NCBI GenBank assembly: GCA_964036665.1
Contig: OZ038530.1
Location: 5,842,501 to 5,906,500, forward strand
Direction of reading: 5' to 3'
Length of the DNA: 64,000 bases
DNA from: Gordius sp. MW1
Taxonomy: Eukaryota; Nematomorpha; Gordioida; Gordea; Gordiidae
The position numbers and the translations under genes were made by a program. Below are positions 38,277-51,000 of the stretch, in pieces. Under the pieces are notes generated by a model, which was given only the letters and a program-made list of their open reading frames with translations, had not been told where the DNA came from and ran no database searches. Each line of letters begins with the position of its first letter. Position 1 is the first letter of the stretch.

Positions 38277-40339
38277 GACGATGAGTGCCTGTAACGTTTA
38301 TCTCTAAGTATACTTTCTTTCGATTGTTGACCTAGACACCTTAGCCAACTAAGGGCGTAACCACTTTTCTCGAATACCTCCTCATTTGTCTTTTCGGATA
38401 GTATTATATCATCGACATAGAGCATACATCAAGGATATGGTTTTTAAATGTCCTTTGTTTTGGTGTCCATAATTATGTTGAATAAATAAGGACCTAGAGC
38501 AGATCCTTGATTATAATACATTTTTAACATGAAAGGGTTTAGAGTCTCCAACTGTCCTTATAACGCACACATTTGAGGCTTCATATATATTTTCCTAAGC
38601 CGTACATATGCGTCTGGGATGTTTTTTTTCTCAAGCACCTTCATATTAAATCGCAAAAGAGGTGTCATAAGCATTTTCCAAGTGAATAAAAACCATATGT
38701 TGGTTTCTTCTCTTTTCCCCCTATTTATTCATCATTTGTCTTAGTGCGAATATCGGGTCGATTGTGGATTTACCGGCCACATTGGTTTGCCGATATTTCC
38801 ACCTCGTTGAACCTTTCCGCCACTGTAATTGCCACTACCCTGAGTGTCTCCTTTGCCTTTAAATAAGGGTATAATCATGCTTGCTCTCCACTAATTAGGA
38901 ACTGTTCTTCTTCTTTACCAACTTGTATGAGAGGTTCGTCATTCCTTCTTCTCTGTATCCGACCCTGGCTTCCATAGTAATTCCATCTAGGCCATTTGCT
39001 TTTCCATTTTGCATCTTGTTCATTTGTTTCCTAACTTCTTCCTCCTGAAAGAGTTCGACCATACTTATATTTGGCTCAATTTTGGGGAGGGAATTCTTGT
39101 CATTTGCAATTTTCATAAATTTCCTAAAATATCATTTACTTTCCATCACTTCTTTCGGCTTGAATAAGGTTAGACCCTTCTCGTTTTTGACTATTTTAAG
39201 AACTCCGACATCGCGACTTTTCTTCTCCCTTATCTTGTCCAATCTGTACATAAGCCTATCGCCCCTTTATGATCCAGTTTGTTTGCCATCTCGGTGTAGG
39301 CGGCATTCTTCGCTTTTGCAACGGACTTTTTTCCGGCCCTCTTTGCGTCTCTATATTCTTGATAATCGTCCGACTTTTTTGATCTAGGCCGCATTCTATA
39401 TAGGATTTTCTTTCGACGAAATTCCTAACCTATTTATCCCACCACCATTATGTCCGCAGTTAGCGTGTCCCAATAGTCGTTCACGTCCGTTTGCAATTTC
39501 CTTGCAAGAGCGAGGAGGCTTTTTCCATATTTATCGTGCGTCCACGTATGCTTTAGCGTTTCATATCGAATTCGAGATTCATAAACCCTTCAACAAGTGA
39601 ACGATGTTGCCTTGCGATCTCCCCCCCCCCCATTGTTTTGCAGTCTGCCGTATTAGCAAATAGTCAATTAGACTAAAATGCTTCCCACTTCTATAAGTCA
39701 AAAATATGATCTCGCGTTTTTGAAAATACGTGTTAACGATCGCTATGTCATATGCTTGCGATACTTGGAGAAGTTTTAACCCTTTCTTGTTTTTCAGGCT
39801 ATGCCCATAGCCACCATGATTTTGTTTATAGCCGAGGCGAACTTTCCCTAAGTGGCCGTTTAAGTCCGCCCCAATAATTAGATTTTCATCCTTTCCAATA
39901 AATCGAAGAATATGTCCATTTCTGATTCCATACACCCATTTTGGGGAACATAGGCGCAAATAACGTTTATGAGGCCTCCTTGATATACAATCTGCACCCA
40001 CATTAACTTGTCTGAACAACGCTTGATTTCCACCACCTTACCCTTCAACGATTCGCTTAGAACTACCGACCACGTTTCTACGATTTGGTGACCCACTATA
40101 AAATAGCTTGTATCCCTCTCCTAACTCCCGAGCTTTAATTCCATTCCACCTCGTCTCTTGGAGGCAGGTGATGTTTACCTTTCCCGATAATCCTTCCCGT
40201 AAACGTGCCTACATTACAGCACGTTATTCGCATTCTTTTCAGCCTTAATATCTTTAACCGCCTTCGTTGTGAGTCGGGCGGTAACCCTACGAAATTACTT
40301 AAGAGATCGCCTTGAGACTAGGGATCCCAATTTGCAAGC

Positions 40340-40830
40340 AATTGACTTGTAAAAATTGTAAGAAACAAATTGATGTTTGGGCCCATCACCCCTTACATTG
40401 TAAACTTAACGAATTCCGTTTCATTCGCCATCAAAAATCAACCTTTTGATTCAAACCGCTTTACTAAAAGCCGACTTTCCTCTATTCTCCGACCATCAGA
40501 ACCCACTCTTGAGGGTAGAATGCGCCCCGATGGAACATCCACAATTCCATGGGATGATGGTAAGTTTCTATCTTGAGACTTTGCCTGCATCGACGTATTT
40601 GCACCCTCTAACAATAACGCTGACCCATTAGCTCTAGCGGAAGCACGCAAAACTCATAAATACCGTGATATAATTTCTTCTAAAATTTTTATCCCTATCG
40701 TGGCTTCCTGTTCCGCCACTTTTGGCAAACAAGCATTAACCTTCTTTAAATTGATAGGAAAGAGATCTCCCGAAGGAAAATACTGAGCAAGTTTTCTTTT
40801 GCGCCAAAAAATAGGAATTTAATAGTCAAA
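40340..40830 (+). pseudogene. 3' domain fragment of a second non-LTR retrotransposon
   Basis: The plus strand gives CKNCKKQIDVWAHHPLHC, a Cys/His knuckle-like motif often found after the RT domain, then a frame change, then EGRMRPDGTSTIPWDDGK, FACIDVFAPSNN and KTHKYRDI. This order (RPDG, PWDDGK, D-T-lapS) is typical of the C-terminal region of a widespread invertebrate non-LTR element. The frame is broken. It lies head-to-head with the RTE copy to its left. Confidence 0.6.
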
Positions 40831-41444
40831 TACAATTATAAGCCATTTTCCGACACCTGGCCTCTGGCCCTCGATGAGGATGAAGAGTAGTCACGCTTTT
40901 TATTTATTTATTGATCGTGTTTTATATTTTTCATATATATAGTTTACACATTGCACATGCAGTTCGCGTCGTTTTTATAAAACCTCCTAGCTTTTCTTGT
41001 AAAGTTTTGTTTAAGCTATCATTATTTTGGAGTGGATTTTTTACAGCCGATTTCCAACCTGACGCTAACCCTCTACTTTTTGCATACGGACTTCGGACCG
41101 TCGTAGGTAGTTTTTTCGCTCATTTTTTATAAATTAACATAACCTTTATTTTGTTCTTAATTTTTTAACTGGGCACCCTTTCACTTAAGCTTTATGCGTT
41201 TTAACTATTCGTGACCTTCACTGTTGTTTGAGTCAATTTAAGAAATAAGTTTTATGGTTAAATTAACATGTACATTTTGCATGACTAATTAAATGACCTT
41301 TATTTGGATCTATAATTTATAAATATAAGTTTAATAAATAAAAATTATAACATTTAATTATTAACAATTGTTTTTTAGCATTATTATGGTAAAGACTACA
41401 AATTAATAATTTATAACAGCTTCTAATTTCATATTAATTATAAT
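40831..41444. other. Intergenic DNA
   Basis: A plus-strand frame at 40911-41132 of 73 codons has no recognisable domain and is not called. Nothing else was seen. Confidence 0.35.
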
Positions 41445-42028
41445 TAGAGATGCACCGATACCACTATTTTGTGCCGATACCGATACCAGCCGATACTTAA
41501 GATTTTTTTGCCGATACCGATACCATGCCGATACTTATAATAAAAAAAATTTTATACTAAATGTCTAGTTTTTAAATGTTTCCTTAAATTTGAAGTGTTA
41601 AATGAATGTTTGTCTTTGCCCCCACGACTTATTTTAGCTTTGCATAATTCACAGATTACAATTTTTTCATCTGCTGACACAACAAAATAACTCCATAGTG
41701 TATCTAAAGAATTCATCTAAGGCTTAATAATAATTATTTTTAAAATAAAATAATATTTATTTAAAAGCGCGGTCGGAACAGATGGTCAATGAGTTTATTA
41801 TACTCCACATAGAAATATTTATAGCCAATCAAATAAAACAATTTTCAAAAAATTTGAAAAGTCCTCTATTTTTTAATCGTAGGAGATACTATAAGTATTA
41901 TTTTTTGAGTTTCATATTAAAAAAGGTATCGGCTTGGTAATTGCCGATACTAGCAAAGTATCGGCCGATACTTTTGGCAAGGTATCGGCGCCGATACCAT
42001 GCCGATACTTGGTATCGGTGCATCTCTA
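41445..42028 (-). mobile_element. hAT element, 584 bp, retaining only a BED zinc-finger exon
   Basis: Termini TAGAGATGCACCGATACC and, reversed, TAGAGATGCACCGATACC are identical over 18 bp; CCGATAC words are repeated inside both ends as subterminal motifs. Flanks ATTATAAT and GTTATAAT match at seven of eight bases. An internal minus-strand frame encodes the N-terminal BED finger of a hAT transposase; the catalytic part is missing. Confidence 0.9.
41552..41716 (-). CDS. BED-type zinc finger remnant of a hAT transposase
   Basis: This frame encodes 54 aa starting MNSLDTLWSYFVV. It has the BED layout: an aromatic pair (W8, F11), C22-x2-C25 in VICELCKAK, and H47-x4-H52 in NLRKHLKTRHLV, where the frame ends. 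In hAT transposases this finger binds the element's own ends. No stop or frameshift breaks it. A stand-alone finger could in principle still be made; expression is unknown. Confidence 0.8.
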   Translation of the reverse strand: MNSLDTLWSYFVVSADEKIVICELCKAKISRGGKDKHSFNTSNLRKHLKTRHLV

Positions 42029-43056
42029 GTTATAATAGTAATATTACGAGTAATCTATTAACAATACTTAGGCAGGATTTAAGCAAGAAAGGGGTGAGCA
42101 AATAGTGTTTTAATGATATAAATTGAAACAAAACTCTTTTGTTTTTAATGGGTTGAGAGCAGTTGCCTTCTAGCTACGCCTTTCACTATTTTAGCCATGT
42201 TAAATGCGTCACATTGAAGTTTATAACTAAATTGGTCATAAAGCCTAAAAAATTAATATAAGTTTTTTTGAAAATCTTTTTTGCGAACAAACACCTTTTC
42301 GATTTTTTTATGATAATAGGTCCGGTCCGTGTGGCTTGAAATAGAATCCATATGCCACCACTTTATGAATCCGACAAAACCAATATTATCTCGTATAACA
42401 AATGTTTCTTAATCCAATAATAATTGTTGGTTATGTAATATTTATCGATATTAGAGACATGCAACGGGCCGTTTCCGCAGGTACCCATTTTAAAGACTTT
42501 CAGACCCGCCCGAGCCCGTCCGTAATTTTTTTGTGCACTTAAGGCTCACCGTTACCCGTTTGGAAAATTTTAAAGTCTGCCCGACCCCATCCCTATTATT
42601 TTCAATGCGCATCAGGCCCGGTTCTCTACCAAAATTGGCAAAAATTACGCCTCTCAATTTCGAATACAATATTTTTTGGTTTTCGATTTGAATTCTAAAT
42701 TAAAAAAAAACTATTTAATTCGATATTCGTCGAATATTAAAATGAGGATTCGAATTCGATTTGAAAATTTAATGATTCGGTTCGAATAATTATTATGTTT
42801 CCTCAAATAAAAAAATTGCATTTTAAGATATATACTTAATTATGATATTTAATTTAAATATAATCTTTAAAAAATTTATTTGAAAGTTATCAAATGAAAA
42901 ACAAAGATTGAATATAAAAATATTAAAGGCAAACAAAAAATAAAATATCAATATCTCTGAAACATTTCGGGACGATGTCCTTTAAAAGGACGAAATCTTA
43001 AATATTTCCGATAATAAATTTATAAAAAATGTCTTTGAAACAATTAAGAATTGTTT
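42029..43056. other. Intergenic DNA with hAT MITE fragments
   Basis: TAGAGACATGCAACGGGCC at 42452 starts a fragment that reaches a GCCCGGTTCTCTA end at 42628, but the flanks do not match, so it is rearranged. Positions 42660-42800 are packed with TTCGAAT/ATTCGAA words, typical of subterminal repeats of another element. No gene. Confidence 0.4.
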
Positions 43057-43228
43057 TTAGTAAATTTTTGTTTGTTTATACAGAATTTCACAATGATTAC
43101 AGGTAACATTAGTAGATAATTTATTATATGCGCTATGATCCCAAATTATTGACTTTTTTCTTTTTACATCTTCAGTATCAAAATTATCTAAATTTAATAA
43201 TTCGTTTCTAATAAAAATTTTCACCTAG
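43057..43228 (-). pseudogene. Second BED zinc-finger remnant
   Basis: The minus strand reads ELLNLDNFDTEDVKRKK, SIIWDHSAYNKLS and VTCNHCEILYKQ, giving the W-x-H and C-x2-C parts of a BED finger, then a stop. The expected downstream L-x-R-H part (LFQRHFL) is visible in another frame, so the finger is frameshifted. It is probably left from a second hAT element, perhaps the one with TTCGAAT repeats nearby. Confidence 0.5.
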
Positions 43229-45094
43229 ATGGCATTAATTAAAATTTAATTACTATTGTGTGGTACTCGTACATCGGGTTATTTATAATCTTGTTCAAAT
43301 ATAAACCTTTAATGTAATATATGTGTAGAATCTATAAACCCAAATTATCAACCACGTTTACTATTTATTACTAACTGTAAGATATACTGATTTATTCAAA
43401 GATAACTATAATAATTTGTATCAATAAACTGTAGTACTATTACATGAACTGTAGTAATGAATGTTAATATTCTTTATTCAAGTACTTACGTAAATTTTTG
43501 TATAATGTATAATTAAAGTAATAGGCCAAACACGATATGGGTACAAATGATTAGTGGGAAAAGTTTTAGTTAACAAAAAGTGTATGTGTGTTCTGTCATG
43601 GCGTCTTTATATATTTACCACGTCTTCTCCACACCAGCCGTAATACACAACAACAATCCACAATAATGATAGCGGTTTAGATTTACTTTTGCCTTTCGAT
43701 GGTAATTAATGTATTCTTCTTCAGAGAGATCGCCGCACTTAGATGTGTATAATACAAAAGCGATAATCGCGCGTGGATGCGCATAAAATAATCAAAATAG
43801 AAAAATAGGGTAAAGTAAGATGTAGAAGCCATAAAATAAAACAGAACACGCCAGGTGGTGAGTACCACAATATGTAAATGAGGTCTCAGCATATTAAGGT
43901 TAAAGATAAATAGTACACGCTAGTATAACGGTTAAGTTCAAAAATAATATTTTATTAAATGATTAACGCAAAACCTTACCAAAAATATTGGACATTTTTT
44001 AGAATTTTAAACTATATTAGATGTAAAAAATTTAAAAGTAATAATAGCAAGAAAAATAACTAACTTGTATAATGATAATAATGATATGTGTCTCGTCTAT
44101 TTAAATGAATTTAAAGTAAATAATCTATCGACTCCTTTTTCAAGATTCGATTCGGATTCGTTCATTGTATCGTATCTAATTTTTAATATTTTCCAGATGC
44201 GAAATTCCTTCCTTTCAAAATATAATTTATATTTCTGTAATTGGCAAAGGTCGATTAAGACGTAATAAGCCCCATGTAAATTTTAAATTGTATTATAAAA
44301 TATTTTAAACTGTAATTAATTAATTTTGATTGGACATGCACCAGTGTAACCATCCCCTTCCTTGGTTTGTGAATTATTTTGGTTCAAAAATGGTTTTCGC
44401 AATTACAACCAGTCTTTTTATTTAATATCGATGGATACTCAACCATAGGTTTTTGTAATTAAATTTGCACATTTTAAATCTGTATAATCTTATCAATTTT
44501 TATAATAAATTATAATGCGGCCCAAAATAGAGGTATAGTTTTTATGATAACTTTATAAAATTTGCCGGAGAATATTAGACAATGGGGCCACTCTCCGAAC
44601 TCAATGATAAATGGCGAACTCTTCAGATACTTGGTCCTTTTTTCAATTTTCTAGCAAAAAGTATGTACGCCATCTACCGTTATAAAAAGTTAAAAGATGT
44701 GGAAAATAAGTCGTTACCCCCCCCCCTTCTAGTAGTATGATATATTATTAATTTTATTATTTTCGCTGTATCTTTAATTTATATGCCTATAATAACATAA
44801 CCCAATCAACGAGTTTAGAATTTGTATTTCAATTCATTTTAAGCTATTTCATATAAATTATCAACTACAATGGCCAATTATTTATTCATTTTCTTTAAAA
44901 AATATAATGGCGCTTATTTCAGCTTATCATAATTGATGAAACATTCCCTTTTTTATATACTATCGTATTGAGTTGGTTATTTATAATATAAAATACATGT
45001 TATTTGTTTCAATTATTGTATATCATTTGATAATAAGAAATTTAAAATTGTCATCAAAAAATATAATTATTAAGATTTGCATCTTGCTAATAAT
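43229..45094. other. AT-rich intergenic DNA
   Basis: A GATTCGATTCGGATTCGTTC segment near 44144 recalls the TTCGAAT words near 42700 and may be the far end of one decayed element. Small frames at 43683 and 44065 lack support. The 3' UTR of the PSMD5-like gene falls at the right edge. Confidence 0.35.
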
Positions 45095-48000
45095 CTAAAA
45101 ATTTGTAGCTTGTTTTATAAATTTTAACCGATTAGAGTTGCTAAGGCTTTGTGGTATCCCCAAAACGGATTGCACCATATTAATAAATAGTATTTTCCAA
45201 CTTAAATTAATTTCCAGAGGGGCATCGGTTTTAAATTTATCATCGTTGAGACAGCTCATACATTCTTCCCAAAAAGCAAGATAGTTGTCACGGATATATT
45301 TGTGGCCCCAAGTTGGCCAACTTAAGAGCACTTTAAAGAGTAGACATATTATGTTTAAATCAATCCATTGGCTCTCATTGTTATGGTCTTCGCTTGCTTC
45401 TAATAACTTTTCCATTTTGTCTTCCACTAGCTTTGGAGGGAAAATTGCTCTAAACCATTCCTCGGTTAAACGTGTGATTTCCTGCTTTGTGTTGTCTTCA
45501 GATTCATTTATTGGTTCTTTGGCTGGGTGTGGCTTAAAATATAAATATTATTAAATCCGAATTGTGCTATCGGAATAAGATCATAGCCTAAGATCATTAT
45601 TTCCAATTCACTTAACCTATGCCAAAATAATATTAGAAGACCTTAATGCCGCCCTTTGACCGAGTTCGCGCCTGTAGATCTCAAATACGAATTTAGCAAC
45701 ATTGCTATCACAATTTTTAAGTTGATTATATGTGAAAATATTTATTACATTTTTGTTAAAAACGTGTATTTTTAAACATAGCTAATGATTTTATAAAATA
45801 GAGATAGTCCTGAAACCCTTTAAATATCTCTAAACAATACAAAATAGTGATCTAGGTTGGCTGTTCTCGAGGTCAAACCCAGGTTTTGGAATTAAGTTGC
45901 AAAAAACCCTGTTAGATCTTTAAAACTTTTATGCTCAAACCTAGGGTAGAACCACAACACGAATTAAAAAACACTTATCATTAATACACCCCAATTTCCC
46001 TGGGTTGGAATTAGTTAAAGGGATTTAGTTATATTTAGCGACAAATAAAATATAATTTTCATACAAATGCTTACAAATATTGTCTTTGTGATTATATCCC
46101 GTAATCTCTCATTTACGCTGAGCAATATAGTGTATTTTTAGATTTTTTAAAAACCTCCAAACCTTTATATAAATGAAGTCAAAGGTGTAAAAATGGCCAT
46201 TGCACAGTTTTAGAAGCTAACTCCTACTTCATTTTTTATTTATTTTTATAATTGCAATATATCCCTATCATCGAATAATCAACACATCTATAAATTGTTT
46301 ATTTTGTTTCACTTCTATATATAAATTTATTAGCGTTAAGCTAAACCCCTTCCCCTAAAAAATTACCACCTTTTAAATGACTTTTTATAGTAAATCATTG
46401 TTTTCTCACGCCAAATGGCATCTGTAATATTTAAAAAAATTTGTTATTTTAATAGTTTTTGGTACACAATAATAGTCTATTAGTTGAAAATTTATAAACT
46501 ATATGATTTAATAATATTTACGTAGAGCTTGTGAATTGAGGAGGGCATAAATGGGCGTAGCCAGCATAGGATTTAGAGGGAGGCATAGGCAAAATTGATT
46601 TAGGGAGGGCAAAATGAACATTTTTTGAAATTTTAGCCATAAATCACATTTCAAAAATATTCATCGAAAGATTATGCACCTTAATAATTATTTCCTAAGT
46701 GATTGACGGTTGACAAAGGATCAAAACCTCTCAAAATATATTTTATCGGTATTAACAAAAAATTGACAAAATGTTTAACCGCATTTTGCGACCTGTTAAA
46801 GATTTTGAACCTATTATTTAAATTTGGTCTAAATAAACTAATAAAAGAAGAACTATTCCATTTTTTGGAGAAAACTAAATTAATGTAAAACAATAGTAAA
46901 TAACCCAATCACATCAATGACTATCGTTGTTTGGAGATCTATAAATAACCACTCTTATAGAGCAATTAACTGTTCAGTCTATAAAAGATATGCCGGGTTA
47001 TTTTCATTTCATTAGTTATTGTAAAAGGATGCCATCCGCATACATCTATCTATTATATGCCTATACCATGAAACAAGATATAATATATATCCAATTAAAA
47101 AAATCCATATTACAAATTGTCAATTACAAAAAAACCCAAAATTTTTGGAATGAATATAATTGTAAGGGTGTTACTGTTGGGTGTCACCGCTATTTATTAT
47201 ACTTGTGTTAGCTCATTACATTATTGAATTAATGTTTTGAATGTATATCATATCAAATTACCGAAATTGTGAGTAACGCACCTATACATTCAATGGCCGC
47301 GGCTATTAAATCACTATCGTCGTTGGTCAACCACGTACCCAAAGCGTTTAATGTTTTATTAAAAGTGTCTAGATTTAAAATAAAAATTACTTGTAATTTA
47401 AGAATTGGTTATTATAATGATTATATTAAAAGTTTAAGGACGAATAATAACTTACCTTGCTTTGATAATGAAAGTTTATTTTGTGAGTTAGATGCTATAA
47501 TAGCTAACGCCGACATGGAAACTTCTTTGATGCGATAATCTTGTGGGCTACTTACTTTACAAGACATAAGTTCCAAGTGCAAACTACCTATAAAACCTTG
47601 GTATTTAGCGATCAGATGTGCCGGTTTGGAATATATCAGATGTCCATAAAATGTAATAAGACCTTAAATAAAATAAAATGTATCATGATTAAATTTTCTT
47701 AAACAAGCTTAAGTCTTTTTTATAGCCTGTTAAATGCTTTTCCTATTGTAATGGCTTGATTTAATTATTTTTGATTACCTAAATAAATTAAATGAATTTA
47801 AACATTTTACTAGGTAAAATGAGGCACACGACTGCATTAGTTTCGACTTGATACAACATGCCATCTAGAATATCAATGACCCCTTTTTTCTCCAAATACT
47901 CTAAGCCGGGTGAAAAGATGACCATTGGTGTCAGCAATTCTATTACATTAGACCTAATCCATATATCAGCTGTTTGCAATTCGTTCAGCAGATGATCAAA

Positions 48001-51000
48001 CAGCCCTAACGATACACATGAGCACATATTACCCTCTGATTTAGTGGCTATGGCTACAATCACCTAAGTTAAAAATGTTAATCAATTAAAAAAATTTAAA
48101 TAAAACCATAAATCTAAAAGCTAATAATCGTAATGTGCTTGTATAAATTAAAAATTGGTGGGCGAACTTAATTTGTTGCCATTTATTTATGAAATTGGTA
48201 ACTGTAGCAATTCAACCATAGCACTCTACCTTAAAACATCTGAAACGGCAAAGTTCTTTCATAGTTTCTCTCAATTCATCCTGAATATGTTGGTCGTTGA
48301 AAATAATACGGCTCCCTCGGTCAGTGCTAGCAAACTTTTAAATCAAATGCACGCATAAAAACAATAATCTTATACCAAAATTAAGGTAGATGTTGCTAAT
48401 TTGGCGCATTCTAGATCACTATCATCTTTCATCCTTTTGATTAATCCAAGAATTAAATTATTGTCAACGAAAAGTTCGACTTCCGCAGTTTGTGCAAGTT
48501 GAATCAACTAAAGTATAAATATACCACTAATTATGAGTTATTTCTCAATGTTATCAAGTTAGCAAAAGCATACTTGGTTTGATTACATTTCAAACATAAC
48601 CCTATGGCTCTCCTTTTTATTCGTATTAAGTATAATTTCATTTATGCTGTCGGGTTTAATATAAATATTAATAATATAGTCTTACATATTTGAATATGCA
48701 TCCAATATCTGTAAAAATATATGGCTACTAGGATGCAATTTGTCCCGTAAAATGTTAAAATAAAAAAACTTATTTGTTTTTTATCGATTTCATGCTCTAT
48801 TCTAGATAAAAAATATTATATTTTTGTAAAGCACAAAACATGGTTTTTGTCGAGCGAATGAAGCTTGATATTTTGCTAAATTATTATATATATTCCCACC
48901 TGTAGAATACTAAAAAGTATATTGCTAGCCACAAAAGAAGTGGCTTGTTCAATGTTATTGTTTTACAAGAGATACGCACTTTTGTCATTATATTGAATTT
49001 ATCTAAAAACTTATAGGTACTTTCATAACTTACTAATTGTAAAGAACACTGTGAAAATTTAAAATAAATTCTTGTACAAAAACTAGCGTGAATACAGCGC
49101 TCGCATCCAGTAGTCCAGGGTGCTTTCAAAATAAATTTAGCCAACATTTTTTGATCTCTATGTACTTAAACAACAATTTAAAAACAAGATTTATCCTCAT
49201 TCAGATATTGCCACATCGTATTTATGTTCACATCATTAATTTAAATGACATTAATGAATATTACGCATTGCAATGTAATCGAGTTTATTTCGTGATTAAC
49301 GTGCCTCAGTCCGACCGTTGAATATTCCTTAAAAAGCGATGGTTCAAGCACTAATGCTCCGCACACCTTTTCCACCACTTCATTGATTTGGGGAATATTT
49401 TGCCTAGGGACAAACACGTATTTATAAGTTTAAGTTTGTACATTTAATCAAATTTTATAGATTTATTTTGTTTAATTTAAGCACGTGACTCTGTACTTAA
49501 GAGGGAAAAATAGGCGCATGCTCAAATCAATCAAATTAGCATAGATAAATAAAGCTTTAATGGCTACCGTACCGTTTTAAATGATCAGGGCAAGATAATA
49601 AATGAAAGGAGAGATAACAAAATTTATGTTTTATTTTTAAAACCAGTAAAATGATTTTTAAAAACTTATTTGCGAGATAATGATAAGTTCAAAAGAATAT
49701 GCCAATATTATACAAATGTCAATGTATTCTACTATTCCCCTAATCCAAATATTTTTAAAATTTCTCACATGAAGTATGAGGGCGGGTTTCAATTTAAATG
49801 CTTTAACCCATTATTGCCTACCTTTTTAGCGGCCTATGAAATCCTCGTAATTTTAAATTAAAAGTGCTTTATTATATTTAAGCATAATTAGTTTTACATA
49901 AGTCCTATTGAATTTATTATTCCTGTAGCGTCCGAAACTTGTAGATTGTTAAAGCCTTGTTATTTTTATGATCATGTGACATGTAAATAATAAAAAAAAT
50001 TTAACTAACAATTTAACTAAACTATTATATCTTAGTCAGGCATGTTTCGGTAGTGTTAAAATGAAAAAAATATTTTTATCTTTATGGGCTTAGTTCCTGT
50101 CATTCAAAAACCACGAGTGGAACAGAAACAGACCCTTCCCAAATAAACTAAATTTTATAAATCAAATTAAATCGATAAAAATATTTTAATATTAATGGAA
50201 ACAACGTATTGATTTTAATTTATAAGTTTAGGAATTACCTAAAGCAAGCAGACTAAAGAAGTCAATGTAAAAAATTGCCTATCATTATTTTTGCTTAAAT
50301 CGTTAAAGCCAATAAAATTATGTTTCACCTAATTGTCCTTTTTGATTGCGCTGGACCTTAAAAATTTGCTCCTTAAATTACAATACCCCTAACGTTGCCA
50401 CCCAATAGGAAAATATTCTTATAATATTTAAATAATGGGGTCATATTAATTGTTTAGGACTTTTTTTTGCATATTTAATATTAATTAAGCTTATTAAAGA
50501 AAGGTAGAATAGGACCTATTGACATCCATTTGATCTCAATTTAAAATATATATATTTAAATATTAATTTAGACATTGTGACCTGGCAATTATGATGTTCC
50601 GTAAACTATAAAATATACCCAATCTTTAGTTTAGGGCAGTTAAAATATTTCGTCAATTGAATCCACTAATTTGATCTTGAAATTTATCTTACTATTTAGA
50701 AATATTTGTTAAAAATAATTGGTAGGTCAAAATTACGCGCCTGATGGCAAACTTTGTAGAATTTATCTATCGCCTAACTCGAATAATTTATGATATATAT
50801 TACATAAATCAGTATGGTACTTATGACTTTATAAAAATCAAAGTAAGCCATTGTAAATCTTGTGAAACCGATCTATTTCTGTTATTAATATTTATTGCCT
50901 ATATTTTTCACTTTTTTGTACATAAATATAAAATGAATTTTTGTCTGTTACACCAAAAATTAGCATATCGTTTTAATTCAACCTCATAAATTTGCTATAT

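Larger units (their letters stand above)
36270..40330 (-). pseudogene. RTE-clade non-LTR retrotransposon, broken and invaded
   Basis: Read on the minus strand from 40330: an apurinic-type endonuclease domain (TCLQETRWNGIKARELG, VICAYVPQNGC, IIGADLNGHLG, HGGYGHS, GKHFSLIDYLLIR) at about 40240-39620, RT pieces (NGKANGLDGITMEA near 39010, MLYVDDIILSEKT near 38420), and the C-terminal tail (GSKTWALNTMEERLLQATEMR, TKLDHMTNYFLMTKM) at 37770-37600. The end (VLDMEAPGK, then PRVRWK and NPMIVGQ) is split by a hAT insertion. Multiple frameshifts. The family is that annotated in many animals as craniofacial development protein 2-like. Three MITEs interrupt it at 36421, 37845 and 38119. Confidence 0.88.

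Noticed and set aside
39082..39387. 101-aa plus-strand frame
   Set aside because: Antisense of the reverse-transcriptase region of the RTE copy.
46703..46908. Overlapping 61- and 75-aa frames on both strands
   Set aside because: They lie in a PSMD5 intron next to a MITE fragment and have no domain.
50744..50989. 81-aa frame in the first PSMD5 intron
   Set aside because: No recognisable family and no splice context; hydrophobic content follows from AT richness.
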